From positions 146,886-210,885 of the forward strand of contig NZ_VIAR01000005.1 in NCBI RefSeq assembly GCF_006546625.1: 64,000 nt of DNA, written 5' to 3'. The stretch is from Haloflavibacter putidus. Its GTDB lineage: Bacteria > Bacteroidota > Bacteroidia > Flavobacteriales > Flavobacteriaceae. The position numbers and the translations under genes are program-made. Within the stretch, counting starts at the first letter, position 1; each line of letters begins with the position of its first letter. The notes beneath the pieces are model-generated. The model ran no database searches, was not told the DNA's origin, and saw only the letters and a program-made list of their open reading frames with translations. This document shows, one piece after another, positions 43,324 to 51,758 of this stretch.

Positions 43324-43482
43324 TTAGTGTTTGTGTCTGTTTTCTGAAGATACAGAAAGTTTCTTTCTTCCTTTAGCTCTTCTTCTTGCAAGCACTTTTC
43401 TACCGTTAACGCTGCTCATGCGTTCTCTAAAACCGTGCTTATTTTTTCTTTTTCTCTTTGAGGGTTGAAACGTTCTTTTCAT
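43324..43482 (-). CDS. rpmH: 50S ribosomal protein L34
   Basis: 52 residues: [20 protein letters not shown], then [20 protein letters not shown] and [12 protein letters not shown]. This is the invariant L34 pattern of a strongly basic small protein of the large ribosomal subunit. Start ATG at 43482, stop at 43324; a clear terminator follows. It is too short for most ORF lists but unambiguous. No dnaA or rnpA is visible next to it. Confidence 0.97.
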   Translation of the reverse strand: MKRTFQPSKRKRKNKHGFRERMSSVNGRKVLARRRAKGRKKLSVSSENRHKH

Positions 43483-43939
43483 TGTTTAGTATCTTTAAAT
43501 CTTCTTAGTATCTTCTATTACTTGTTTTTATAAGATTTTAAAATCTTTTTTAAACTGCGGGCAAATATACAATATCTTTTTAGTCTTACAAATCAAGAAA
43601 GAAAATTATTAGCAGAAATATTAATTTTTCTTTTTAGCTATTTTAGCTTGCCTATTGTACAAGCAAAAATATAAGAAAAAGAACTTTAATCGAGGACGAA
43701 TTTAAATTTTTTAAAATAGTTTTTGCCTTACATATATATAACGCTGTTTCCCTCTAAATAAAAATACTATATATTAATTATTGCTTGCTTGAAATACTTC
43801 TTAAGCATTGATTTTTTCATCTCAAAAGTAACAAAAAGCTAAGGCTCGTAAGGTTGTTATAAGCGTAAGGCTTTTTTTCGAGTTTCAGTAAAAAATGAAT
43901 TTGTTTTTATACCTTTGCAAACCGAAAATTAGAAGCATT
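43483..43939. other. Gene-free stretch between rpmH and the TPR gene
   Basis: 457 nt, A+T rich, between divergent genes; holds the rpmH leader and the promoter of the TPR gene (43910). A partly repeated AAGGCT...AAGGCTTTTTTT segment near 43840-43879 could fold weakly. No gene was recognised. Confidence 0.5.
43910..43917 (+). promoter_or_regulatory. -7 promoter box of the TPR gene
   Basis: TACCTTTG matches TAnnTTTG, 22 nt before the ATG at 43940. Confidence 0.6.
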
Positions 43940-44455
43940 ATGTACAATAAAAATATAAAATTAGTTCTGGCTGTTGCGGTTTTGGCTTTGGCTATTTATC
44001 AATTTACAGAAAGTTATATAGGAAACGGTATTCTTTTAATCCTGCTTGCAGGAATATTTGTGTTTTTATACTTTAAAAACGAACTTATTTTACTGGCTTT
44101 TCTCCGTTTGCGGAAACAAGATTTTCCGGGTGCAAAAAAATGGTTAGATAGAATTAAAAATCCTGAAACCGCCTTAACTAAGAAGCAGCAAGGCTATTAC
44201 TTTTATTTACACGGACTTATGCTTTCTCAAAAAAACATTACCAAAGCAGAGAAATATTTCAAAAAAGCTATTCGGCTTGGTTTATCTATGAAACAAGATT
44301 TAGCAATGGCAAAAATTAATTTGGCAGGAATTGCAATGACCAAACGTCGTAAGCGAGAAGCACAATTGCTACTTAAAGAAGCTAAAAAGCTTGATAAGCA
44401 CGGTATGCTTGCAGAGCAAATTAGAACGATGAAGCAACAAATGAAACGAATTTAA
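43940..44455 (+). CDS. Membrane-anchored TPR-like protein
   Basis: 171 residues from the ATG at 43940 (an earlier frame start would include the promoter box). Two N-terminal hydrophobic segments (KLVLAVAVLALAIYQF, GILLILLAGIFVFLYF) are followed by helical repeats with TPR spacing: FPGAKKWLDRIKNPETALTKKQQGYYFYLHG, SQKNITKAEKYFKKAIRLGL, DLAMAKINLAGIAMTKRRKREAQLLLKEAKKLD. Probably a scaffolding protein at the cytoplasmic membrane; partner unknown. Confidence 0.78.
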   Translation: MYNKNIKLVLAVAVLALAIYQFTESYIGNGILLILLAGIFVFLYFKNELILLAFLRLRKQDFPGAKKWLDRIKNPETALTKKQQGYYFYLHGLMLSQKNITKAEKYFKKAIRLGLSMKQDLAMAKINLAGIAMTKRRKREAQLLLKEAKKLDKHGMLAEQIRTMKQQMKRI

Positions 44456-44544
44456 ATTTAATTTTTTTTATTAAATTATACTAAAATCTACCAATTAAGC
44501 TATTTTATTAGTAACTTTATTGTGTAATTTTAAAATAGTGCTCT

Positions 44545-45246
44545 ATGGTAAGATTTCTACTACTATTTTTAATCACTTTATACAGTTTTTCTACATTTGC
44601 CCAGCAAGAAAAATTATTGTTCTCGCAGGCTTTAGATATGTATTTGCCAAAATATAAGTCCAATGTCAAAGAGGCATATCGATTAAAACATGATGAAAAA
44701 GCACGCTTTCTTTTTGATAGCTTGGTAAAAAACTGTCTAATAGGGACTTATATGGATGACTTTAAAGTTCGTGATATTAGCAAAGACAAAGAGACGTTAT
44801 ACCAATACCAAAAACCTATTTTTTTAATTACTTATGCCAGTTGGTGCGTTACCGATAAAGGCGAAGTACCGGCACTCAATCAATTAGCACGTGAGTATGG
44901 CGAAGATGTGCAATTTGTAGTACTCTTCTGGGATAAACGTTCTGAAGCTTTAGATGCCGCCAGTAAATACAGCGGTTATATAGATGTTTTATACGTTAAT
45001 GAGCTTAGTAACAAACATGACTTTGTGGTTAAAAACCTTAAGCACGCATTAGGGTTTCCTACGGTTTATCAAATTGGATCAGACAAACAAATTATTGATA
45101 TACAACGTCTTAAGAAACTGCCTTTTCCCGCAAGCTTTGAAGATTCTTTCAATTTGAATTACGCTACGATCTCCTCCGGGGTTTCTAACATTGTAGCCCA
45201 CGAAAAAGAATTGTTAAGTACGGTTGAGTTTGCTATTACAGATTAA
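44545..45246 (+). CDS. Secreted thioredoxin-like protein with a single active-site Cys
   Basis: 233 residues with a signal peptide (ends FAQQE). A thioredoxin-like core spans about 90-200: PIFLITYASWCVTDKGEVPALNQLAREYGEDVQFVVLF, and the cis-Pro loop GFPTVYQIG. Where thioredoxins have WCxxC this has WCVTDK, so only one Cys remains and no disulfide exchange by the usual mechanism is expected. It may act as a binding or peroxiredoxin-like protein. A strong bidirectional terminator follows. Confidence 0.78.
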   Translation: MVRFLLLFLITLYSFSTFAQQEKLLFSQALDMYLPKYKSNVKEAYRLKHDEKARFLFDSLVKNCLIGTYMDDFKVRDISKDKETLYQYQKPIFLITYASWCVTDKGEVPALNQLAREYGEDVQFVVLFWDKRSEALDAASKYSGYIDVLYVNELSNKHDFVVKNLKHALGFPTVYQIGSDKQIIDIQRLKKLPFPASFEDSFNLNYATISSGVSNIVAHEKELLSTVEFAITD

Positions 45247-45289
45247 AACTACTCTACGAGTAGCTTTATTGCGCAACAGCATAAAGAAT

Positions 45290-45352
45290 TAAAAAAGAGT
45301 TTTTAAAATTTAGATATTTGGTTAACGCCAATCTATTTTAAAAACTCTTTTC
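45290..45352. terminator. Long bidirectional terminator hairpin
   Basis: Stem built from AAAAGAGTTTTTAAAAT and ATTTTAAAAACTCTTTT (one unpaired base), extended by TAGAT/ATCTA, loop about 15 nt. It lies between the converging thioredoxin-like and lytic transglycosylase genes. Confidence 0.88.
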
Positions 45353-45372
45353 TTGTTTACTTTATAATTTAA

Positions 45373-46341
45373 TTAAGGCTTATAGGTATACGTACCCGGA
45401 CTTGGTATTTTTATTAAATACAATTTTCTCGAGCTATTATTGAGGTGTTTTTCACGCAACCACGGATTATGTATTTTTAATATTTTATAATTTACACCCA
45501 TCTTTTTAGAAAAGCGGGCAAAATCTGTAACGGCGGTATCTACTTCTATAAGCCGTGTTTCTATAGGTTGATATAGGTCTTTTTCCGTAAAGTTAAAGCC
45601 GTATTTTTCGGGCTGGTTTAAAATTTCTTTTAAAGCCAAAATCCTAAATACATATCTTCCTGTTTCTACATTTAGTAACAAGTCGTAATAATCGTTTACT
45701 TCTTGTCTTTCCTGTTGTCTAGAAACGCCTCTCTTTCCTGCATTGTACGCCGCCGCAGCCAAAGTCCATGAACCAAATTGCTCTTTGGCATCTAATAAAT
45801 AATTACAAGCTGCAAGTGTTGCTTTTTCTATATGGTAACGCTCGTCTACATTGTCGTTTACTTCTAAGCCGTTTTCGCGTGCGGTAGAAGCCATTATCTG
45901 CCAAAAACCTGTAGCTCCCGCCGGCGAAACTACTTGTTGCAAGCCGCTTTCTGCAATTGCCAAGTATTTAAAATCCTCCGGAATTCCTTTTTGCTTCAAT
46001 ATTGGCTCGATAATAGGAAAATATTTATTGGCTCTTTTTACAAGTAACAAACCATTAGATTGCCAATAGGTATTTACCAACAACTCACGATCTAAACGTT
46101 CTAAAATATCTGGATTTTCTAAAGGAACCCGCTCTCCCGCAAACTCCATTTTTTCTGGTAATGGCACTGCGTAAACATTATAATCTTTAACTGCACTACC
46201 CGGATCTGTTTTATGAGCTGTTTCGATAGACTGCTCACCTTCTTTGTTTTCTGTAGCATAACTACTTTGCACTGCCTGAATGCCCAAGCCTACAATTGCA
46301 ACTAAGCCCACAAAGCTTAGTATATTCTTTATCTTCTTCAT
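45373..46341 (-). CDS. Lytic transglycosylase (MltD-like SLT domain)
   Basis: 322 residues with an N-terminal signal/anchor (ILSFVGLVAIVGLGIQAV). The SLT domain holds the catalytic Glu in LAIAESGLQQVVSPAGATGFWQIMASTAREN near residue 130, then AACNYLLDAKEQFGSWTLAAAAYNAGKRGV near 185. It cleaves peptidoglycan glycan strands, leaving anhydro-muramic ends, in the periplasm. No LysM repeats follow, unlike E. coli MltD. CTTTACGGAA (coding strand) lies at 45583-45592. Confidence 0.9.
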   Translation of the reverse strand: MKKIKNILSFVGLVAIVGLGIQAVQSSYATENKEGEQSIETAHKTDPGSAVKDYNVYAVPLPEKMEFAGERVPLENPDILERLDRELLVNTYWQSNGLLLVKRANKYFPIIEPILKQKGIPEDFKYLAIAESGLQQVVSPAGATGFWQIMASTARENGLEVNDNVDERYHIEKATLAACNYLLDAKEQFGSWTLAAAAYNAGKRGVSRQQERQEVNDYYDLLLNVETGRYVFRILALKEILNQPEKYGFNFTEKDLYQPIETRLIEVDTAVTDFARFSKKMGVNYKILKIHNPWLREKHLNNSSRKLYLIKIPSPGTYTYKP

Positions 46342-46384
46342 CTTCTTCTTTTTTATGGAAATATACTAAAAATCTTTTATTGGT

Positions 46385-47074
46385 TTACAGTTTTCCGTCT
46401 CTAATTAAATTTGGTAAATTTTCATTAAACCATCTATATCTATTTATAATCATAACGTGCGTCCCACCCTTAATTATTATACAATTTTTAATATTCTTTA
46501 TAGGAAAAACCATATCTGCATCGCCATGAATATGAATCATATCATTTTGAGGCTCGTCTTGCTCCCAAAGCAGCATTTTTTCTATGGCCCAATCTAAATA
46601 ATATGCATTGCTAAACCACATATATTCTTTATATAAAGCTACGCGTTTTTTTATAAAATCGCTAACAGGTAATTTACTAACTTTCCCAACATGTTTAGCT
46701 AAACTTGTAGGAAATATTTTATATAACTTGCTCTTTTTTGCAAGCTTCATGCGTTGTGGTAACTCGTGGTGCGACTTTACGGAAGAAATAATAAGCAGTC
46801 TTTTTACGGCAATATGTTTACTCATTTCTTGCACAATAATACCGCCAAAAGAAACCCCTACCAAAACAGGATTTTTATGTTTTATTTCCTGCAACATTCT
46901 TTGTACATATGCTTCTAAACTTTCGTTTTCTTGCGGCACCTTCCAACTTAACCAATGTATTTTAAATTTATTTTTGGGCAATTTAATATGCTCGAATATT
47001 TTTGGTTTAGCCGCCATTCCCGGCATAAAATAAACGTGCACCAAGTCTTTATTCAACTCCTTTTTAACAAGCAT
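46385..47074 (-). CDS. Alpha/beta-hydrolase fold protein
   Basis: 229 residues. Nucleophile elbow VGVSFGGIIVQEMSKH near residue 72 (G-x-S-x-G), an earlier VYFMPGMAAKP oxyanion strand and a late IHGDADMVFPIKNIKNCIIIKGGTHVMI providing the likely Asp and His. A cytosolic esterase or lipase-like enzyme of unknown substrate. It lies 43 nt upstream of the transglycosylase gene on the same strand. Confidence 0.82.
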   Translation of the reverse strand: MLVKKELNKDLVHVYFMPGMAAKPKIFEHIKLPKNKFKIHWLSWKVPQENESLEAYVQRMLQEIKHKNPVLVGVSFGGIIVQEMSKHIAVKRLLIISSVKSHHELPQRMKLAKKSKLYKIFPTSLAKHVGKVSKLPVSDFIKKRVALYKEYMWFSNAYYLDWAIEKMLLWEQDEPQNDMIHIHGDADMVFPIKNIKNCIIIKGGTHVMIINRYRWFNENLPNLIRDGKL

Positions 47075-47155
47075 ATAACAATAAAATAGGGTTTTAAATG
47101 GTAAATTTATAGAAACTTATTTTGATAATTAAAAATTAAGGTTGAAAAGTGAACT

Positions 47156-47872
47156 ATGGAGAAAAAATTTTTCCCTTCCAACCAGCGGGGCGCCGCAAAT
47201 TACGGCTGGTTAAAAGCGAAGTATTCTTTTAGTTTTGCGAGTTTTTTTAAGCCGGATCAGATGCGGTTTGGTAAACTGCGTGTTCTAAACGATGATACTA
47301 TTGCCCCAAAATCCGGTTTTGGAAAACACCGACACGAAAATATGGAAATTATTACCATTCCCTTAAAAGGTTCTTTAAAACATACAGATTCTATGGGTAA
47401 TGAAGGCGTTTTAGAAACAGGGCAAGTGCAAGTAATGAGTGCCGGAACAGGTATAGAACATAACGAAGTTAATCCTTCCGTAATGCAAGAAACTAATATT
47501 TTACAGCTGTGGGTACTACCCAAAGAACAAGACATTAAACCGCATTACGAACAAAAAGATATTGACATCAAGTCTTTAAAAAACCAGTTGTTAACAATAG
47601 TTACTCCAAAAAATAAAGAGAACGGCAAGACTCTAGGTATTAATCAGCAAGCTTTTTTGCACTTAGGTAAATTAGACCAAGAAAAAACACTAGAATATAA
47701 TTTGCATAAAGACTATAACGGCGTGTATATGTTCCTCATGCAAGGAAGAATAAAAGTAGACGGACAAAAATTAGAGAAACGAGACGCTTTAGGAATTTGG
47801 GATACCACAAAAGTAAGCATCGAAAGTTTGGAAAACGCTTATTTTTTAATTACTGAAGTGCCTCTAAATTAA
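47156..47872 (+). CDS. Pirin family protein
   Basis: 238 residues, two cupin-like halves. Pirin-N features: FPSNQRGAANYGWLKAKYSFSFA with a metal site in HRHENMEIITIPLKG near residue 59, GTGIEHNEVNP near 100, LQLWVLP. The second half, GVYMFLMQGRIKVDGQKLEKRDALGIWDT, carries the C-terminal cupin. Pirins bind Fe and are quercetinase-like or regulatory; the role here is unknown. It is followed after 5 nt by a small GNAT gene. Confidence 0.9.
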   Translation: MEKKFFPSNQRGAANYGWLKAKYSFSFASFFKPDQMRFGKLRVLNDDTIAPKSGFGKHRHENMEIITIPLKGSLKHTDSMGNEGVLETGQVQVMSAGTGIEHNEVNPSVMQETNILQLWVLPKEQDIKPHYEQKDIDIKSLKNQLLTIVTPKNKENGKTLGINQQAFLHLGKLDQEKTLEYNLHKDYNGVYMFLMQGRIKVDGQKLEKRDALGIWDTTKVSIESLENAYFLITEVPLN

Positions 47873-47877
47873 AAACC

Positions 47878-48183
47878 ATGAAAACCAAGGATTTTGAAAT
47901 TAACGACAATGCATTTTTAAGACAATTTGAAGCTACCATAGAAGATGAACTGGTAACGCTGGAATACTCTGAACAAGAACGTAAAATTTTCTTGTCTAAA
48001 TTAACGGTAGCAGAAAATTTACAAGAAAAAGGCTACCAAGAAATATTCCTAACCAAAATTTTTGATTATTTGGCTGAGAAAGAAAAATTAAAGGTAGTGC
48101 CTACTTCTAAAGAAGTGCGAAAATTCTTCAGAAAAAACAAAGAAAAATATTCAGAATTGTTACCAATAGGCATCAATATTTAA
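47878..48183 (+). CDS. Small YjdJ-type GNAT acetyltransferase-like protein
   Basis: 101 residues in the layout of the single-domain Gcn5-related family: NAFLRQFEATIEDELVTLEYSE, then ENLQEKGYQEIFLTKIFDYLAEKEKLKVVPTSKEVRKFFRKNKEKYSELL. The C-terminal V-P-T-x-x-x-V...Y-x-x-L pattern is typical; the usual acetyl-CoA loop G-x-G-x-A is degenerate here (QEKGYQ), so activity is uncertain. It overlaps the mtaB stop by 4 nt in a convergent arrangement. Confidence 0.65.
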   Translation: MKTKDFEINDNAFLRQFEATIEDELVTLEYSEQERKIFLSKLTVAENLQEKGYQEIFLTKIFDYLAEKEKLKVVPTSKEVRKFFRKNKEKYSELLPIGINI

Positions 48184-49523
48184 ACGGCTGCTACAGTATT
48201 TTCTGCAAAATCAAAGCGTACCAGACCATCTTCATCTATTTTGGTAAGTTTTATTTTATGTAAAGTGTTTACATAATTTGGATTCCACGGCATTTTAACT
48301 TTTACATAATTTTCCGTAAAGCCGTGTATAAAACCTTCTTTATTTTCGCCCTCAAACAAAACTTCTAAGGTATTACCCAATTGGCTTTCATAAAAAGCCC
48401 GTCTTTTTTTCGCCGAAAGGCCACGTAACATCTTGCTGCGTTTTTTTCTTACTTTATTAGACACAACACCTTCCATTTCTGCTGCCGGGGTATTTGGTCG
48501 TTCAGAATAAGTGAAAACGTGCAAGTAAGAAATATTTAACTCATTAAGAAAGTTGTAGGTTTCCAGAAAACGCTCATTGGTTTCACCAGGAAATCCAACA
48601 ATTACATCTACGCCAATGCAAGCATTTGGCATTGCATTTTTAATAGCCTCTACCCTATCTACATACAACTCTCGCATATATCTTCTGCGCATTAGCTTTA
48701 GCAAATCGTTGCTACCGCTTTGTAGCGGAATGTGAAAATGCGGTACAAATGTGTTAGATTTTGCTACAAAATTTATAGTTTCATTTTTCAGCAAATTGGG
48801 TTCTATAGAAGAAATTCGTAAACGCTCTATGCCATCTACTTTATCTAAAGCTCTTACCAAATCTAAAAAGGTGTGTTCGTGTTTTTTATTGCCAAATTCT
48901 CCTTTTCCGTAATCGCCAATATTAACACCTGTCAACACAATTTCTTTAATGCCTTGGTCTGAAATTTCTTTGGCATTGTCCAAAACATTTTCTAAAGTAT
49001 CGCTACGCGAAATTCCGCGTGCCAGCGGAATTGTACAATAGGTACATTTATAATCGCAACCATCTTGCACTTTTAAAAATGCGCGGGTTCTATCGCCAAT
49101 AGAATAAGAGCCTACGTAAAAATCTGCCTCTTCGATTTCGCAAGAATGCACCTCGCCAAATTCGTTTTTGGTCAAATCGTTAAGATAGTCTGTAATCTTA
49201 AATTTTTCTGTTGCACCCAAAACCAGATCTACTCCGTCTACTTCTGCCAATTCTTCGGGCTTTAATTGCGCATAACAACCTATGGCAATCACAAAAGCAT
49301 CGGCATTTTTCTTTTGTGCTTTTTTTACGATGGTTTTAAAACGTTTGTCGGCATTATCTGTAACACTACACGTATTTATTACGTAAATATCTGCAGCTTC
49401 AGTAAATTCTACTCTATTAAATCCTTCATTTTCAAAAGACCTCGCAATTGAAGAGGTTTCCGAAAAGTTTAATTTACACCCCAAGGTGTAGAATGCAACG
49501 TTTTTATTTTTATTTCTATCCAT
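48180..49523 (-). CDS. mtaB: tRNA t6A37 methylthiotransferase
   Basis: 447 residues. Radical-SAM enzyme adding a methylthio group to t6A at tRNA position 37 next to the anticodon. N-terminal MTTase domain (FYTLGCKLNFSETSSIARSFENEGF, INTCSVTDNADKRFK), the radical-SAM Cys triad in VQDGCDYKCTYCTIPLARG near residue 150, then PLQSGSNDLLKLMRRRYMRE and GFPGETNERFLET, and a C-terminal TRAM domain (FEGENKEGFIHGFTENYVKVKMPW). Two Fe-S clusters are expected. The promoter box is at 49663. Confidence 0.95.
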   Translation of the reverse strand: MDRNKNKNVAFYTLGCKLNFSETSSIARSFENEGFNRVEFTEAADIYVINTCSVTDNADKRFKTIVKKAQKKNADAFVIAIGCYAQLKPEELAEVDGVDLVLGATEKFKITDYLNDLTKNEFGEVHSCEIEEADFYVGSYSIGDRTRAFLKVQDGCDYKCTYCTIPLARGISRSDTLENVLDNAKEISDQGIKEIVLTGVNIGDYGKGEFGNKKHEHTFLDLVRALDKVDGIERLRISSIEPNLLKNETINFVAKSNTFVPHFHIPLQSGSNDLLKLMRRRYMRELYVDRVEAIKNAMPNACIGVDVIVGFPGETNERFLETYNFLNELNISYLHVFTYSERPNTPAAEMEGVVSNKVRKKRSKMLRGLSAKKRRAFYESQLGNTLEVLFEGENKEGFIHGFTENYVKVKMPWNPNYVNTLHKIKLTKIDEDGLVRFDFAENTVAAV

Positions 49524-49662
49524 AAAGCAATCGGCTCCTTTCTTGGTTTTTTAATCTTGGCTATTCATTTACCAACAAGATTAATGGTCATTTCCAACTT
49601 AATTTCAGTTTTCTAATAATTAAATAGCTTGCGGTTTTGTGTCAAGCACGGAATGACGGGTG

Positions 49663-49670
49663 CAAATATA
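49663..49670 (-). promoter_or_regulatory. -7 promoter box of mtaB
   Basis: Minus strand TATATTTG, matching TAnnTTTG, 140 nt before the mtaB start, leaving a long leader. Confidence 0.5.
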
Positions 49671-49757
49671 CGCCCTTAAAATTTGTTTAGAAAATTGCCG
49701 AAATTTTAATTAGAAATTCAATAAGCAACTTATACTATTTTCTAACATATTAATGAT

Positions 49758-50018
49758 TTGGTTTTTCGACTTTTTTTAAGAAGTTTGACTTGTTATGACA
49801 TTAAAACCTATAAATTTTTAATCATTTTATTACGTCTCGATAAATGGAGCTACCTATTTAATGTTTTTTTTATCTTATTTACGTTACTTTTTCTAAAAGA
49901 TAATCGCTTTTTAATTGCCTCTCTATTGGTTGCACACGTTTTGTTGCGAAAAATAATTGTTATTTATTTAAAAAACGGTTTGGATAAAAAAACTTCTCAA
50001 ATCCAGAATCAAAATTAA
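49758..50018 (+). CDS. Possible small membrane protein
   Basis: 86 codons, opening with TTG at 49758; no ATG is available in frame. Two hydrophobic segments (SYLFNVFFILFTLLFL and FLIASLLVAHVLLRKIIVIYL) are separated by a short charged turn, and the C-terminus is polar. Codon use is compatible with a real gene, but the lack of a normal start and of known relatives leaves this uncertain. Confidence 0.4.
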   Translation: MVFRLFLRSLTCYDIKTYKFLIILLRLDKWSYLFNVFFILFTLLFLKDNRFLIASLLVAHVLLRKIIVIYLKNGLDKKTSQIQNQN

Positions 50019-50078
50019 ACGCCGCTAAAAGTTGTTCTACATAGTACAATTAATTTTTATTGTACGCGCTAAGATTAC

Positions 50079-50086
50079 TACTTTTG
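50079..50086 (+). promoter_or_regulatory. -7 promoter box of the oligopeptide-binding lipoprotein gene
   Basis: TACTTTTG, matching TAnnTTTG, 23 nt before the GTG start, with a TTG-containing -33-like sequence about 17 nt upstream. Confidence 0.6.
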
Positions 50087-50108
50087 GAAAATACATAAAA
50101 CCAGAATT

Positions 50109-51728
50109 GTGCGCGCTATTTCTCATATTTTCCACTTTAAAAAATTACTGATTTTAGGCATTTTGTTAATCTTGAGTAGTTGCCAAGAAACTACAAATGC
50201 CAATAAAGATCATCTTGTTTTTCGTTATAATGAGCATGCTAATATTACATCTTTAGATCCGGCTTTTGCCAAAGACCAGCGTAACATTTGGCCATGCAAC
50301 CAACTGTATAACAGTTTGGTGCAATTAGACGACAGTTTGAATATACAACCGGATATTGCCAAAAGTTGGCAAATTTCTAACGATGCAAAAGTTTATATTT
50401 TTACTTTACGGAAAGATGTCAGCTTTCATAAACATCAAATTTTCGGGAAAGATTCTACTCGCCAAGTTCGCGCAAAAGATGTGGTTTTTAGTTTAAATAG
50501 ATTAACCGATAAAAATTTGGCTTCGCCCGGAAGTTGGGTGATGCAAAACGTAAAAGAAATTTCCGCGCCAAGCGATTCTATTGTAAAAATTGAACTAAAA
50601 AATGCATTTCCAGGATTTTTAGGTTTGCTTTCTATGCAATATTGTTCGGTTGTTCCTACAGAAATGAAAGATCTAGATTTTAGGAAAAACCCAATTGGTA
50701 CGGGTCCATTTAAATTTAAACGCTGGGAAGCTAATGAAAAGTTGGTTTTTAGAAAAAACAATTTATACTTCGAAAAAGATTCTACCGGGCAACAATTGCC
50801 TTATTTAGAAGCGGTAGCCATTACTTTTTTACCGGACAAACAAAGTGAATTTCTACAATTTGCTCAAGGTAATATAGATTTTTTAAGCGGTTTGGATCCT
50901 TCTTACAAAGATGAATTATTAGGTATAAACGGTAAGTTAAATAAGAAATATAATGCGCGTATAGATATGCTTTCGGCTTCTTATCTTAATACTGAATATC
51001 TGGGGATTTATTTAGATAAAAAAACATCACCAACCGCTTCAAAAAATATTCGGCAAGCAATTAATTACGGCTTTGACAGAAAAAAAATGATTGAATATAT
51101 GCGTAACGGCATTGGGACACCTGCCACGCACGGCTTTATTCCCAAAGGTTTGCCGGGTTTTTCTACCAAGCAATATTATACTTACAAACCTAAAAAAGCC
51201 AAACAATTAATTACAGAATATATTCAAAAGACAGGCAATGCGAATCCGCAAATTACCATTAGCACCAACTCTTCCTATTTAGATTTGGTAGAATATATGC
51301 AACGCGAATTGCAAAATATTGGTTTAAGCGTAAATATAGATGTAATGCCGCCTTCTACTTTGCGCCAACAACGTTCTGCAGGTAAATTAGAATTGTTTCG
51401 CGCTAGTTGGATAGCAGACTATCCGGATGCACAAAATTATTTGTCTCTATTTTACTCGAAAAACTTTGCGCCAAACGGACCAAATTATACGCATTTTAAA
51501 AATGCGGTATTTGATAGTCTTTACGAAAAATCTTTGGAAATAGCTTCTGCCAAAGAACGACAGAAGTATTATAAAAAAATGGATTCTATTGTAATGACAG
51601 AAGCAGCAGTTGTGCCTTTGTATTACGATCAAGTAATTAGGTTTAAACAGAAAAATATAAAGAATTTAGGTATAAATCCTATTAACTTATTAGATCTAAA
51701 ACACGTTTGGAAAGAGAAAAAAGAGTAA
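50109..51728 (+). CDS. Oligopeptide-type ABC transporter substrate-binding lipoprotein
   Basis: 539 residues; GTG start; lipobox in LILSSCQETT. SBP family 5 (DppA/OppA) pattern: ITSLDPAFAKDQRNIWPCNQLYNSLVQLDDSLNIQPDIAKSWQIS, then FTLRKDVSFH near 100, RQAINYGFDRKKMIEYMRNG near 315 and a last GLSVNIDVMPPSTL. Such proteins bind peptides or related solutes for ABC import. No permease or ATPase genes adjoin it, so it may work with a distant transporter. CTTTACGGAA at 50404. Confidence 0.9.
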   Translation: MRAISHIFHFKKLLILGILLILSSCQETTNANKDHLVFRYNEHANITSLDPAFAKDQRNIWPCNQLYNSLVQLDDSLNIQPDIAKSWQISNDAKVYIFTLRKDVSFHKHQIFGKDSTRQVRAKDVVFSLNRLTDKNLASPGSWVMQNVKEISAPSDSIVKIELKNAFPGFLGLLSMQYCSVVPTEMKDLDFRKNPIGTGPFKFKRWEANEKLVFRKNNLYFEKDSTGQQLPYLEAVAITFLPDKQSEFLQFAQGNIDFLSGLDPSYKDELLGINGKLNKKYNARIDMLSASYLNTEYLGIYLDKKTSPTASKNIRQAINYGFDRKKMIEYMRNGIGTPATHGFIPKGLPGFSTKQYYTYKPKKAKQLITEYIQKTGNANPQITISTNSSYLDLVEYMQRELQNIGLSVNIDVMPPSTLRQQRSAGKLELFRASWIADYPDAQNYLSLFYSKNFAPNGPNYTHFKNAVFDSLYEKSLEIASAKERQKYYKKMDSIVMTEAAVVPLYYDQVIRFKQKNIKNLGINPINLLDLKHVWKEKKE

Positions 51729-51758
51729 TTTTCTAAAAAGACTATCTTCTAACTTTGT

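Noticed and set aside
49758..50018. Calling the 86-codon membrane frame a firm gene
   Set aside because: Kept only as a low-confidence feature because it lacks a normal start codon and known relatives.
7961..50413. The recurring 10-mer as a conserved Phe-Thr-Glu peptide motif
   Set aside because: It occurs in three reading frames giving different peptides, and nine copies are outside genes.
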